From Nocardioides sp. YR527 (GTDB taxonomy: Bacteria > Actinomycetota > Actinomycetes > Propionibacteriales > Nocardioidaceae): a DNA stretch of 64,000 nt. The DNA lies in NCBI RefSeq assembly GCF_900101045.1, contig NZ_FNFN01000003.1, positions 372,001 to 436,000 on the forward strand, given 5' to 3'. The translations under genes and the position numbers were made by a program. The first letter of the stretch is position 1. Each line of letters begins with the position of its first letter. The notes beneath the pieces were generated by a model. The model saw nothing but the letters and a program-made list of their open reading frames with translations, was not told the DNA's origin and ran no database searches. Shown here one piece after another: positions 7,966 through 16,708 of the stretch.

Positions 7966-8921
7966 GGAGCGGCGAGAACGTACGCACGCTCGGGGTCGTC
8001 GGCACCGGCGCGATCGGGGTCAGCTGGGTGGTGCTCGGGCTCGAGCACGGGCTGGACGTGGTCGCCTGGGACCCCGCCGATGGCGCCGAGGAGCGCCTGC
8101 GTGAGCAGGCCTCCCACCCGTCGGTCGAGCCGCGAGGCCGCCTGCGGCCGAGCGTGTCGAGACCAACACGGTCCGCCGGCGCGCTCCGGTTCGCCGAAAG
8201 TCTCGAGGAGGTCGGCGCGGCCGCCGACCTGGTGCTCGAGAGCGGACCCGAGCGCCTCGACGTCAAGCGTGAGATCTTCGCCGCGCTCGACGCGGCGGCC
8301 CCGGGTGACGTACTGCTGACCAGCAGCTCCTCGGGCCTGATGCCGAGCACGTTCCAGGACGCCTGCACCCACCACCCGGAGCGGGTGCTCGTGGCGCACC
8401 CGTTCAACCCGCCGCACCTGGTGCCGCTGGTCGAGGTCGTGGGCGGATCGGCGACCTCGGAGCAGGCGGTCGAGGCCGCTCTGGAGACCCTGCGCCACCT
8501 GGGCAAACGTCCCATCCACATCCGTCGCGAGGTTCCCGGGCACGTGGCCAACCGGCTCCAGGCGGCGCTGTGGCGCGAGGCGTACCACCTCGTCGACCAG
8601 GGCATCGTCTCCGTCGCCGACATCGACACCGCGATCGCGGACGGCCCGGGGCTGCGCTGGTCCCTGCTCGGACCCTTCGCGACCCAGCATCTCTCCGGCG
8701 GCCCCGGCGGACTGGGCCACGTGCTGGAGCACCTCGGCCCGCCGATGGTCGACTGGTGGGACGACCTGGGCCATCCCGCCCTGACCGAAGATCTGATCCG
8801 GAAGCTGGTCGACGGGGTCGACGAGGAGCTCGACGGCACCTCCACCGAGGACCTCGTCGGGCGCCGTGACCAGGCGCTGCGGCGACTGCTGGAGATCAAG
8901 ACCGACCTCGGGCTCGGCTGA
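7962..8921 (+). CDS. 3-hydroxyacyl-CoA dehydrogenase with a repeat-derived insert
   Basis: This 319-residue NAD-dependent dehydrogenase starts with the Rossmann loop GVVGTGAIGVSW and has the catalytic region VAHPFNPPHLVPLVEVVGG. It would oxidise the 3-hydroxyacyl-CoA made by the hydratase to a beta-ketoacyl-CoA. The ATG overlaps the upstream stop by 4 bases. Between about residues 54 and 71 the protein reads VEPRGRLRPSVSRPTRS, which is coded by a dispersed DNA repeat (8123-8173) also found at 39.8 and 61.9 kb. The insert lies in the connection after the second Rossmann strand, and the frame stays open, so the enzyme may be functional. CouN-like dehydrogenases do this step in Rhodococcus hydroxycinnamate catabolism. 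Confidence 0.88.
   Translation: MRSGENVRTLGVVGTGAIGVSWVVLGLEHGLDVVAWDPADGAEERLREQASHPSVEPRGRLRPSVSRPTRSAGALRFAESLEEVGAAADLVLESGPERLDVKREIFAALDAAAPGDVLLTSSSSGLMPSTFQDACTHHPERVLVAHPFNPPHLVPLVEVVGGSATSEQAVEAALETLRHLGKRPIHIRREVPGHVANRLQAALWREAYHLVDQGIVSVADIDTAIADGPGLRWSLLGPFATQHLSGGPGGLGHVLEHLGPPMVDWWDDLGHPALTEDLIRKLVDGVDEELDGTSTEDLVGRRDQALRRLLEIKTDLGLG
8123..8173 (+). repeat. Dispersed element copy A, inside a coding sequence
   Basis: The element begins GGTCGAGCCGCGAGGCCGCC and ends GTGTCGAGACCAACACGGTC. Apart from a 9-base difference it is the exact reverse complement of the right arm of the hairpin at 39877-39919. It is read in frame inside the 3-hydroxyacyl-CoA dehydrogenase gene. Confidence 0.8.
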
Positions 8922-8946
8922 GCCCACGAGACGAACGAGGATCGAC

Positions 8947-10467
8947 ATGTTGGACAGCGGCATCGGATCGTGGCCCGCCCGGCGAGCCCGGATGACCCCT
9001 GGCGCGCGAGCGTTCGTGCAGGACGACGCGGTGGTGACGTACGCCGAGGTCGACCGCCTCGTCGAGGCGGTCGCCCACGGGCTCCGTGCCCGCGGAGTGG
9101 CTCCGGGGGACAGGGTCGCGTTTCTGGGCCTGAACTCGATCGAGCTCGTGGTGACGCTCTTCGCCACCGCCCGGCTGGGGGCGGTCTTCCTGCCGCTCAA
9201 CACCAGGCTGGCGCCGCCCGAGCTGGCCTGGATCCTCACCGATGCCGAGCCGGCGCTGCTGGTCCATGCGGATGACTTCGACGCGGCGGTCTCCGCCGAG
9301 CCGGTCGCGGCCCTCGGGCTGCCGAGCCACCGGTTCACCGCCGCCGGCGGTCACGGGCTCGACAGGCTCGCGGTGCCCGGCGAGGAGCGGATCGACGTCG
9401 AGGTCGGGCTGGACGACGTCTTCATGATCCAGTACACCTCGGGCACCAGCGGCCGCCCCAAGGGCGTGATGTTGACGCACGGAAACATCGCCTGGAACGC
9501 GTTCAACCTGCTCGTCGACGTCGACGTACGCTCCGACGAGATCGCCCTGGTCACCGCCCCGCTGTTCCACACCGCCGCGCTCAACCAGGTGCTGCTCCCG
9601 ACCTTCCTCAAGGGCGGCACCTCCCTCATCGCGGCCCGCTTCGACCCGGCCGCGGCGATCGCCACCATCGAGCGCGAGCGGGTCACCCTGCTCTTCGGCG
9701 TCACCTCGATGTACCAGGCGCTCGCCCAGGAGCCGACCTGGGCGACCGCCGACCTCGACAGCCTCCGCTCGGCCCTGAGCGGCGGCGCGCCGATCCCGCG
9801 CACGCTCCTCGACACCTGGCAGAGCCGCGGCCTGCACATCATCCAGGGCTACGGCCTGACCGAGGCGTCCCCGGGAACGACCATGCTCCGTGCCGGCGAC
9901 GGCCTCGACAAGCTCGGCTCGGCCGGCACCCCCTGCTTCTTCACCGACGTCCGCATGGTCGCCCCCGGCGGCGAGGAGGCGGCCCCGGGCCGGGCCGGCG
10001 AGGTGCACGTCAGCGGTCCCAACGTGACCCCCGGCTACTGGCACAACGGAGCCGCGACGGAGGCTGCCTTCGACGGGCCCTGGCTGCGTACGGGCGATGT
10101 CGCGGTGCTCGACGACGACGGCTTCCTCTATGTGGTCGACCGGGTCAAGGACATGTTCATCAGTGGCGGCGAGAACGTCTTCCCGGCAGAGGTCGAGCAG
10201 GCGCTCTACACCCATCCAGGCGTCGCCGAGGCCGCCGTCATCGGCGTCCCCGACGAGCGCTGGGGAGAGGTCGGCCGCGCCGTCGTCGTACGCCGCCCCG
10301 ACTCCGTCCTCACCGAGTCCGACCTCCTCGACCACCTCGACGGACGGCTCGCCCGCTACAAGATCCCCAAGTCCGTCGTCTTCGTCGACGAGATCCCGCA
10401 CAACGCCTCCGGGAAGCTGCTGAAGTCCCGGGTCCGCGAGCTGTACGGCACCCCGGAAGGAGCATGA
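8947..10467 (+). CDS. Acyl-CoA synthetase (AMP-forming), likely hydroxycinnamate-CoA ligase
   Basis: This 506-residue ligase has the ATP loop YTSGTSGRPKG, the adenylate-binding segment GYGLTEASPG, the hinge region YVVDRVKDMFISGGENVFP, and the catalytic lysine in NASGKLLKSR. The start at 8947 (MLDSGIG) is preceded by a weak CGAGGA site; the open frame extends further upstream but overlaps the previous gene. It is followed by the amidohydrolase with a 4-base overlap. Size and setting resemble CouL/FCS-type ligases that activate p-coumarate, caffeate or ferulate. A medium-chain fatty acid substrate cannot be excluded. Confidence 0.85.
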   Translation: MLDSGIGSWPARRARMTPGARAFVQDDAVVTYAEVDRLVEAVAHGLRARGVAPGDRVAFLGLNSIELVVTLFATARLGAVFLPLNTRLAPPELAWILTDAEPALLVHADDFDAAVSAEPVAALGLPSHRFTAAGGHGLDRLAVPGEERIDVEVGLDDVFMIQYTSGTSGRPKGVMLTHGNIAWNAFNLLVDVDVRSDEIALVTAPLFHTAALNQVLLPTFLKGGTSLIAARFDPAAAIATIERERVTLLFGVTSMYQALAQEPTWATADLDSLRSALSGGAPIPRTLLDTWQSRGLHIIQGYGLTEASPGTTMLRAGDGLDKLGSAGTPCFFTDVRMVAPGGEEAAPGRAGEVHVSGPNVTPGYWHNGAATEAAFDGPWLRTGDVAVLDDDGFLYVVDRVKDMFISGGENVFPAEVEQALYTHPGVAEAAVIGVPDERWGEVGRAVVVRRPDSVLTESDLLDHLDGRLARYKIPKSVVFVDEIPHNASGKLLKSRVRELYGTPEGA

Positions 10468-11357
10468 CCATGCCCTACGAGCCCCGCATCGACACCGACG
10501 CGATCCGAGCCCTCGACATGCACACCCACGTCGAAGCCGACCATCACGGTCACTTCTCGCTCGACCAGGAGCTGATGGACGCCTCGGCGGCCTACTTCCG
10601 CGGCGACCACCCGCGCACCCCGACCGTCGAGGACCTCGCCGCCTACTACCGCGAGCGCGACATGGCGGCGGTGATCTTCACCGTCGACGCCTCGACCGGC
10701 CTCGATCATCCGCCGCTGTCGAGCGAGGAGATCGCCGAGCGCGCGACCGAGCACGCCGATGTGCTGATCCCGTTCGGCTCCGTCGACCCCCGCAAGGGTG
10801 AGGCCGCCGTGAAGCAGGCCCGTCGTCTCGCCGAGGACTACGGCGTACGCGGCTTCAAGTTCCATCCCGGCCTGCAGGCCTTCTCACCGGCCGACCCCGA
10901 GCTCCGCCCGCTGTGGGCGACCCTGGAGGAGCTCGGCGTGGTCGCGCTCTTCCACACCGGCCAGACCGGGATCGGCGCCGGCCTTCCCGGCGGTCGCGGG
11001 ATCCGGCTGCGCTACTCCGACCCGCTGCTCCTCGACGACGTGGCCGCCGACTTCCCGGACCTGCAGATCGTGATGGCGCACCCCGCCGTCCCCTGGGTCG
11101 ACGTGCAGATCTCGATCGCGACCCACAAGGCCAACGTCCACATCGACCTGTCCGGCTGGTCGCCGAAGTACTTCCCACCGCAGCTGGTCAAGCAGCTCAA
11201 CGGTCCGCTGCGGCGTAAGGTGCTGTTCGGCTCCGACTTCCCCGTGATCACCCCCGATCGTTGGTTCAGCGACCTGGAGAAGCTCGAGATCAAGGACGAG
11301 GTCCGGCCGCTGCTGTTGAAGGAGAACGCGATCCGGCTGCTCGGACTGGGATCCTGA
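10464..11357 (+). CDS. Amidohydrolase family protein (CouO-like candidate)
   Basis: This 297-residue TIM-barrel amidohydrolase (amidohydrolase-2/ACMSD-like) shows the metal motif DMHTHVE near residue 18, a lysine-containing strand GVRGFKFHPG, a histidine strand VMAHPAVPWVD, and the terminal LFGSDFPVITPDRW with the conserved Asp. Its ATG overlaps the ligase stop. In Rhodococcus jostii a metal-dependent hydrolase, CouO, is needed for hydroxycinnamate growth and is thought to split the beta-ketoacyl-CoA into a benzoate and acetyl-CoA. This protein sits where that activity is required, since no thiolase is present. An aromatic decarboxylase is the alternative reading. Confidence 0.8.
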   Translation: MTMPYEPRIDTDAIRALDMHTHVEADHHGHFSLDQELMDASAAYFRGDHPRTPTVEDLAAYYRERDMAAVIFTVDASTGLDHPPLSSEEIAERATEHADVLIPFGSVDPRKGEAAVKQARRLAEDYGVRGFKFHPGLQAFSPADPELRPLWATLEELGVVALFHTGQTGIGAGLPGGRGIRLRYSDPLLLDDVAADFPDLQIVMAHPAVPWVDVQISIATHKANVHIDLSGWSPKYFPPQLVKQLNGPLRRKVLFGSDFPVITPDRWFSDLEKLEIKDEVRPLLLKENAIRLLGLGS

Positions 11358-11373
11358 CCACCAGGAGGACACG

Positions 11374-12375
11374 ATGTCGAACTCGAGCACCATCTCCGCG
11401 GACCTCACCGACATCGACGAGGCGCGTTCGCTCGGCGGCGAGGTCTTCTACCCGCACGACGTCAGCGTCACCCACCGCGGTGACCCGTTCTGCGTGCATC
11501 TGAACGTACGCACCTTCGGCCCCCTCAAGGTCGGCATGCTCTCCTACGAGTCCACGGTGCGGATCGATACCGGGCCGCTCGGCGACGGCTACCAGCTCAA
11601 CGCCCCGAGCAAGGGCGCGATCCGCACCACCTACGGTCAGGACAGGGTGACCGCGACGCCGGCCATGGCGGCCGTGCACAGCCCGCACCGGCCCACCCGT
11701 CTGGAGGGTTGGGGCGGGGGCGAGGACGTGCTGGCGGTGAAGATGGACCGGTTCGCCGTCGAGGACACGCTCGAGCGACTCCTGGGGCATCCGCTGCGAG
11801 CACCGCTCGAGATGGCTCCGGGGCTGGCGCTGGACCACGGGCCTGGCCAGGAGCTGTGGCAGCTGGTCCGCATCCTCATCGACCAGGTGCCCGACGTCCG
11901 GGCGGGTGGGCTTCCGGGCACGGGCGGCTCGGTCTTCGACGCGTCGCCGGTCGCCGCCTCGCTCGCCCAGAGCGTCATCACCGGTCTGCTCTACGCCCAC
12001 GAGCACAATTACGCCGAGGAGCTGCGGAGCCCGGCGCCCGCCGGTGGTCCCGCGGCCATCCGCGCGGCGGTCGCGTATATCGAGGAGCACGCCGCCGAGC
12101 CGATCGGGGTCACCGACGTGGCCGATCACGCCGGGCTCTGCGTGCGTGCGCTCCAGCAGGGCTTCGCCCGACACCTCCAGAAGAGCCCCAGCGGCTTCCT
12201 CCGGCAGGTGCGGCTGGGACGCGTTCGCGACGCGCTCCTCGCGAGCGACGCCGAGACCACCACGGTGGCCACCGTGGCCGCCGGCTGGGGGTTCTTCAGC
12301 CTCGGGAGGTTCGCGGCCCAGTATCGGGAGGCGTACGGCGAGACGCCGTCCCAGACGTTGCGCCGGACGCTCTGA
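11374..12375 (+). CDS. AraC family transcriptional regulator
   Basis: This 333-residue regulator has an N-terminal sensor domain and a C-terminal pair of helix-turn-helix motifs (about residues 230-333), with the second in TVATVAAGWGFFSLGRFAAQYREAYGE, ending in the family signature GETPSQTLRRTL. A CCAGGAGG site precedes the ATG. It stands between the CoA-ester operon and the flavoenzyme operon and is co-directional with both. The intergenic region after it contains a palindrome (12383-12397) that could be its target. It probably activates the eugenol-type oxidase operon in response to a phenolic ligand; this is an inference from position. Confidence 0.87.
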   Translation: MSNSSTISADLTDIDEARSLGGEVFYPHDVSVTHRGDPFCVHLNVRTFGPLKVGMLSYESTVRIDTGPLGDGYQLNAPSKGAIRTTYGQDRVTATPAMAAVHSPHRPTRLEGWGGGEDVLAVKMDRFAVEDTLERLLGHPLRAPLEMAPGLALDHGPGQELWQLVRILIDQVPDVRAGGLPGTGGSVFDASPVAASLAQSVITGLLYAHEHNYAEELRSPAPAGGPAAIRAAVAYIEEHAAEPIGVTDVADHAGLCVRALQQGFARHLQKSPSGFLRQVRLGRVRDALLASDAETTTVATVAAGWGFFSLGRFAAQYREAYGETPSQTLRRTL

Positions 12376-12382
12376 TCCGACG

Positions 12383-12397
12383 GTTCGCATAGCGAAC
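12383..12397. promoter_or_regulatory. Inverted repeat upstream of the flavoenzyme operon
   Basis: GTTCGCATAGCGAAC is a perfect inverted repeat with 6-base arms and a 3-base spacer, about 85 bases before the oxidase start. A related half-site, GTTCG, follows at 12403-12407. It could bind the AraC regulator coded just upstream. Confidence 0.5.
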
Positions 12398-12450
12398 AGG
12401 GCCGTTCGTCTCGCGCATTTCCGCGGGTCCGGGACCTCTTTAGCGTCGTA

Positions 12451-12464
12451 GTGACAGCCGTCAC
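12451..12464. promoter_or_regulatory. CRP/GlxR-like site
   Basis: GTGACAGCCGTCAC fits the CRP-family pattern GTGA-N6-TCAC and continues into TCACA on the right. The same arms and spacing occur at 16689-16702, before the MFS gene of the same cluster. Confidence 0.5.
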
Positions 12465-12482
12465 ACCGACCAGGAGGACTCG

Positions 12483-14072
12483 ATGTCCCGCACACTGCCA
12501 CCCGACGTCTCCGAACAGGACTTCGCCCGCGCACTCGACGCCTTCGCGGCGGTCGTGGGGGAGAAGTGGGTGATCTCCGACCCCGCCGAGCTCGCGACGT
12601 ACGCCGACCCCTACCCGGTCGGCGAAGGCTTCGGCCAGGCTCCCTCGGCCGTCGTCTCCCCGGCCGACGTCGAGCAGGTCCAGGCGGTGGTCCGGATCGC
12701 CAACGAGCACGGCATCCCGCTGATGCCGATCTCGACCGGCAAGAACAACGGCTACGGCGGCGCCTCGCCACGGCTCGCCGGATCCGTCGTCGTGAACACC
12801 GGCGCCCGGATGAACCGGATCCTGGAGGTCAACGAGAAGTACGGCTATGCCCTGGTCGAGCCGGGGGTGACGTACTTCGATCTCTACGAGTACCTCGAGG
12901 AGCACGCCCCCAGCCTGATGCTGGACTGCCCCGACCTCGGCTGGGGCAGCGTCGTGGGCAACACCCTCGACCGGGGCGTGGGCTACACGCCGTACGGCGA
13001 CCACCTGATGTGGCAGACCGGGCTCGAGGTCGTGCTGCCGCAGGGCGAGGTGATGCGCACCGGGATGGGAGCGGTGCCGGACAGCAACACCTGGCAGCTG
13101 TTCCCGTACGGCTTCGGGCCCTTCCCGGACGGGCTGTTCACCCAGAGCAACCTCGGTGTCGTCACCAAGATGGGCATCGCGCTGATGCAGCGGCCGCCGG
13201 CCTCGGCGACCTACCTGATCACGTTCGAGAACGAGTCGGACCTCGAGCAGATCGTCGACACCATGCTCCCGCTGCGGATCAACATGGCGCCGATCCAGAA
13301 CGTTCCGGTCATCCGCAACATCATCCTGGACGCGGCCGCCGTCTCGCAGCGCAGCGAGTGGTACGACGGTGAGGGGCCGCTGCCCGCCGAGGCCATCGAG
13401 CGGATGAAGTCCGAGCTCGACCTCGGCTACTGGAACTTCTACGGCACGGTCTACGGCCCGCCGCCGATGATCGAGATGTATCTGAGCATGATCAAGGAGG
13501 CCTTCCTCCAGATCCCCGGGGCGAGGTTCTTCACCCACGAGGACCGCAACGACCCCGCCGACCGTGGCGCCCACGTGCTCCACGACCGGCACAAGATCAA
13601 CAACGGGCGGCCGAGCCTCGACGAGCTCGCGGTCCTCGACTTCGTCCCGCACGGCGGCCACATCGGGTTCTCCCCGGTGTCGGCTCCCGAGGGCAGGGAC
13701 GCGATGCGGCAGGCGGCGATGGTCAAGGCCCGCGCCGACGAGTACGTGAAGGACTACGCCGCGCAGTTCATCATCGGGCTGCGGGAGATGCACCACATCT
13801 GCCTCTTCCTCTACGACACCCATGACGCCGACGCACGCCAGGAGACGCTCGACCTGACCCGGCTGCTGATCAAGGAGGCGGCCGCCGAGGGCTACGGCGA
13901 GTACCGCACCCACAACGCGCTCATGGACGACGTGATGGCGACCTTCGACTGGAACGACGGCGCGCTCCTGAAGTTCCACGAGTCCATCAAGGACGCACTC
14001 GACCCCAACGGCGTGATCGCTCCGGGCAAGTCGGGCGTCTGGCCGGCGAAGTACCGCGGCAGGGGGCTCTGA
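12483..14072 (+). CDS. Eugenol oxidase / vanillyl-alcohol oxidase-like flavoprotein
   Basis: This 529-residue FAD enzyme belongs to the VAO/PCMH family of 4-alkylphenol oxidases. It carries the residues of vanillyl-alcohol oxidase and Rhodococcus EUGO at matching spacings: a substrate Tyr at 91 (NNGYGG), the acidic base D151 (DCPDLGWG), the covalent FAD histidine at 393 (HGGHIGFSP, equivalent to VAO His422), and the phenolate pair Y474-R475 (GEYRTH). It should oxidise eugenol to coniferyl alcohol, or vanillyl alcohol to vanillin, with oxygen, in the cytoplasm. CAGGAGG precedes the ATG. The next two genes follow closely and suit the onward oxidation of the alcohol and aldehyde. Residue matches to VAO are from memory of that sequence. 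Confidence 0.9.
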   Translation: MSRTLPPDVSEQDFARALDAFAAVVGEKWVISDPAELATYADPYPVGEGFGQAPSAVVSPADVEQVQAVVRIANEHGIPLMPISTGKNNGYGGASPRLAGSVVVNTGARMNRILEVNEKYGYALVEPGVTYFDLYEYLEEHAPSLMLDCPDLGWGSVVGNTLDRGVGYTPYGDHLMWQTGLEVVLPQGEVMRTGMGAVPDSNTWQLFPYGFGPFPDGLFTQSNLGVVTKMGIALMQRPPASATYLITFENESDLEQIVDTMLPLRINMAPIQNVPVIRNIILDAAAVSQRSEWYDGEGPLPAEAIERMKSELDLGYWNFYGTVYGPPPMIEMYLSMIKEAFLQIPGARFFTHEDRNDPADRGAHVLHDRHKINNGRPSLDELAVLDFVPHGGHIGFSPVSAPEGRDAMRQAAMVKARADEYVKDYAAQFIIGLREMHHICLFLYDTHDADARQETLDLTRLLIKEAAAEGYGEYRTHNALMDDVMATFDWNDGALLKFHESIKDALDPNGVIAPGKSGVWPAKYRGRGL

Positions 14073-14073
14073 G

Positions 14074-15558
14074 ATGCCCGCGACGTACGAGGACCAGCAG
14101 CTCTTCATCGACGGCCGGGCGACCGCCTCGGCGTCCGAGCGCCGGATGGACATCGTCGACCCGAGCACCGGGAAGCCGCTGACGACCGTTCCGCTCGGTG
14201 ACGCGACCGACATCGACACCGCCGTGGCGGCAGCACGGCGCGCCTTCGATGAGGGCCCGTGGCCGCGGATGAGCGGTCGTGACCGGGGCCGGATCCTGCA
14301 CCGGGTCGCGGCGCTGATCCGGGAGCGGGCCGACGAGCTGGTCGAGGTCGAGAGTCGCGACGTCGGCAAGCCGGTGACCCTGGCACGACACGTCGATGTC
14401 GAGACCGCGGCCCAGCAGTACGAGTACTGCGCGGCGCTCGCGCAGACCCTCGACGGGGCCGTACGGGACACCCCCATGGCCGCGCTCGCCTACACGCGCC
14501 GCGAGCCGCTGGGTGTGGTCGGCGCGATCACACCGTTCAACTTCCCGCTCATCCTGTCGAGCAGCAAGATCGCGGCCGCGCTCGCGGCGGGCAACACCGT
14601 CGTGCACAAGCCGGCCGACGACACCCCGCTGAGCGCCCTGTTCATGGCTCGGCTGCTGGTCGACGCCGGGGTTCCCGACGGGGTTCTCAACGTGGTGACC
14701 GGGACCGGCCCGGAGGCGGGCGACCCCCTGCTGCGGCACCCCGGGGTCGACAAGATCGCGTTCACCGGGTCGACGGCCATCGGTCGCCGGGCGGCGAGCG
14801 TCGCGGGCGAGCACCTGAAGCCCGTCACGATGGAGCTCGGCGGGAACGGTGCGCACCTGGTCTTCGCCGACGCCGACATCGAGGGCGCCGTGGGCGCCGT
14901 CATCAAGGCCTTCGTGTTCAACACCGGTCAGTTCTGCATGGCCGGGCCGCGGCTGCTCGTCGCCGCGGAGGTCCACGACGTCGTCGTGGACGCCCTGCGA
15001 CAGGCGGTCCCCGGCGTACCCCTCGGCGATCCGCGCGACCCGGCGACCGTCATCGGCCCGATGGCCGGCGACCAGCACCGCAAGAAGGTCGAGGAGTACG
15101 TCGCCCTGGCCCGCCAGGAGGGTGGCCAGATCGTCACCGGCGGCGCCCGCCCGGAGCTCGGGGGCGATCTCGCCGACGGGTTCTACTACGCGCCGACGGT
15201 GATCACCGGGCTGCCCGCGGACTCACGCGTCGTCAACGAGGAGGTCTTCGGGCCCGTCCTCACGGTGCAGTCGTTCGCGGACGAGGACGAGGCCGTGGCA
15301 CTCGCCAACTCCACGGCGTACGGGCTGGCGGCCGGGCTGCACACCCGGGATCTCGCCCGCGCGCACCGGGTCGCCGGCCGGCTCGACGCCGGGATCGTCT
15401 GGGTCAACGACTGGGCGATGCTCGACCCCGCGGTGCCGTTCGGCGGCGTCAAGCAGTCCGGCTTCGGCCGCGAGTACGGCCCGGAGTCGCTGGAGTCGTA
15501 CACGAAGGTCCGATCAGTCGTCATCTCGCTTCCGCCCACCACCCAGGAGACATCATGA
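14074..15558 (+). CDS. NAD(P)-dependent aldehyde dehydrogenase, likely for an aromatic aldehyde
   Basis: This 494-residue enzyme has the full aldehyde dehydrogenase pattern: TPFNFP, the cofactor lysine in HKPADDTP, the Rossmann segment FTGSTAIG, the general base E254 (TMELGGN) and the catalytic C288 (FNTGQFCMAG), plus PFGGVKQSGFGREYG near the end. It begins one base after the oxidase stop and overlaps the alcohol dehydrogenase start by 4 bases. In this operon the natural substrate would be coniferyl aldehyde or vanillin, giving ferulate or vanillate. A generic betaine-aldehyde type is possible but not suggested by the setting. Confidence 0.92.
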   Translation: MPATYEDQQLFIDGRATASASERRMDIVDPSTGKPLTTVPLGDATDIDTAVAAARRAFDEGPWPRMSGRDRGRILHRVAALIRERADELVEVESRDVGKPVTLARHVDVETAAQQYEYCAALAQTLDGAVRDTPMAALAYTRREPLGVVGAITPFNFPLILSSSKIAAALAAGNTVVHKPADDTPLSALFMARLLVDAGVPDGVLNVVTGTGPEAGDPLLRHPGVDKIAFTGSTAIGRRAASVAGEHLKPVTMELGGNGAHLVFADADIEGAVGAVIKAFVFNTGQFCMAGPRLLVAAEVHDVVVDALRQAVPGVPLGDPRDPATVIGPMAGDQHRKKVEEYVALARQEGGQIVTGGARPELGGDLADGFYYAPTVITGLPADSRVVNEEVFGPVLTVQSFADEDEAVALANSTAYGLAAGLHTRDLARAHRVAGRLDAGIVWVNDWAMLDPAVPFGGVKQSGFGREYGPESLESYTKVRSVVISLPPTTQETS

Positions 15559-16661
15559 GCACCACGACCCAGGCGGCGGTGGTCGAGTCCGCCGGCGCCC
15601 CGTTCACCATCGGAGACGTCGAGCTCGACACGCTCCGTCCCGACGAGATCCTGGTCCGGATGGTCGCCGCCGGGCTGTGCCACACCGACCTCGGCGTGGC
15701 GAGCGGCGGACTGCCGTTCCCGCTCCCGGGCGTGCTCGGGCACGAGGGTGCCGGTGTCGTCGAGGAGGTCGGGTCCGGAGTGCGCGGCCTCGCGCCGGGC
15801 GACCAGGTGCTGCTGTCGTTCAGTTCCTGCGGGACCTGCGCCCAGTGCCGTGACGGCCATCCGGCGTACTGCGACGTCTGGCTGCCGGCCAACCTCATCG
15901 GAGGTGCACGCATGGACGGCACCTCACCGGTGAGCAGGGGCGGGAAGGCGATCGGCGGCCACTTCTTCGGACAGTCCTCCTTCTCCCGGCTCGCGGTCGT
16001 CGACGAGCGCAGCGCCGTACGCGTCGATCCCGGGGTGGACCTGTCCCTGCTCGCCCCGCTCGGGTGCGGCGTGCAGACCGGCGTCGGTGCGGTCTGGAAC
16101 GTGCTGGCCCCGCGCCCGGGGTCCTCGGTGGTGGTCCTCGGCGCGGGTGCGGTCGGGCTGTCCGCGGTGATGGCCGCGCGCCTCGCCCCGGCCACCCGGA
16201 TCATCGCGGTGGACCGGGTGACCGAGCGGCTCGAGCTGGCGCGCGAGCTGGGGGCGACCGACGTCATCGACGCCGGTCGGGTCGATGACCTGGCCTCGGC
16301 GCTGACGGAGCTGACCGGAGGTGGCGCGGACGGCGTCGTGGAGACGACCGGCAACACCGGCGTGCTCCGCCAGGGCGTCGACGCCCTGCGAGCCCGGGGC
16401 ACCGCGGTCATCGTCGGCGCACCGCCGTTCGGCACCGAGGTGGGCCTCGACGTGAACGCGATGCTGCCCGGCAAGCGGGTGACGGGGCTGACCCTCGGCG
16501 ACGCCGAGACCCGCACGCTGATCCCCGCGCTCGCGCGACTGGTCGCCGACGGGCGGATGCCGCTGGACCGGTTGGTCCGGCGCTACCCGTTCGAGGAGAT
16601 CCAGACGGCCGTCGCGGACATGGTCTCGGGAGCCACGGTGAAACCTGTGCTCACCTTCTAG
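15555..16661 (+). CDS. Zinc-dependent alcohol dehydrogenase, aryl-alcohol type
   Basis: This 368-residue MDR-family dehydrogenase has the catalytic zinc ligands C42, H63-E64 and a Cys in APLGCGVQTG, and the four-cysteine structural zinc lobe C92, C95, C98, C106. The Rossmann loop is VVLGAGAVGLSA. The GCGVQTG motif and overall length match benzyl/aryl-alcohol dehydrogenases. Coupled by ATGA overlap to the aldehyde dehydrogenase, it would oxidise the coniferyl-type alcohol made by the flavoenzyme to its aldehyde. It is the last gene of this operon; the MFS gene that follows has its own promoter region. Confidence 0.92.
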   Translation: MSTTTQAAVVESAGAPFTIGDVELDTLRPDEILVRMVAAGLCHTDLGVASGGLPFPLPGVLGHEGAGVVEEVGSGVRGLAPGDQVLLSFSSCGTCAQCRDGHPAYCDVWLPANLIGGARMDGTSPVSRGGKAIGGHFFGQSSFSRLAVVDERSAVRVDPGVDLSLLAPLGCGVQTGVGAVWNVLAPRPGSSVVVLGAGAVGLSAVMAARLAPATRIIAVDRVTERLELARELGATDVIDAGRVDDLASALTELTGGGADGVVETTGNTGVLRQGVDALRARGTAVIVGAPPFGTEVGLDVNAMLPGKRVTGLTLGDAETRTLIPALARLVADGRMPLDRLVRRYPFEEIQTAVADMVSGATVKPVLTF

Positions 16662-16688
16662 TCCGGTCGTGGGGGCTTCTTGACAGGC

Positions 16689-16702
16689 GTGACGTGCGTC
16701 AC
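16689..16702. promoter_or_regulatory. CRP/GlxR-like site before the MFS gene
   Basis: GTGACGTGCGTCAC fits GTGA-N6-TCAC and has the same arms and spacing as the site at 12451-12464. It lies just upstream of the tandem MarR-type boxes. Confidence 0.5.
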
Positions 16703-16708
16703 CCAGAA

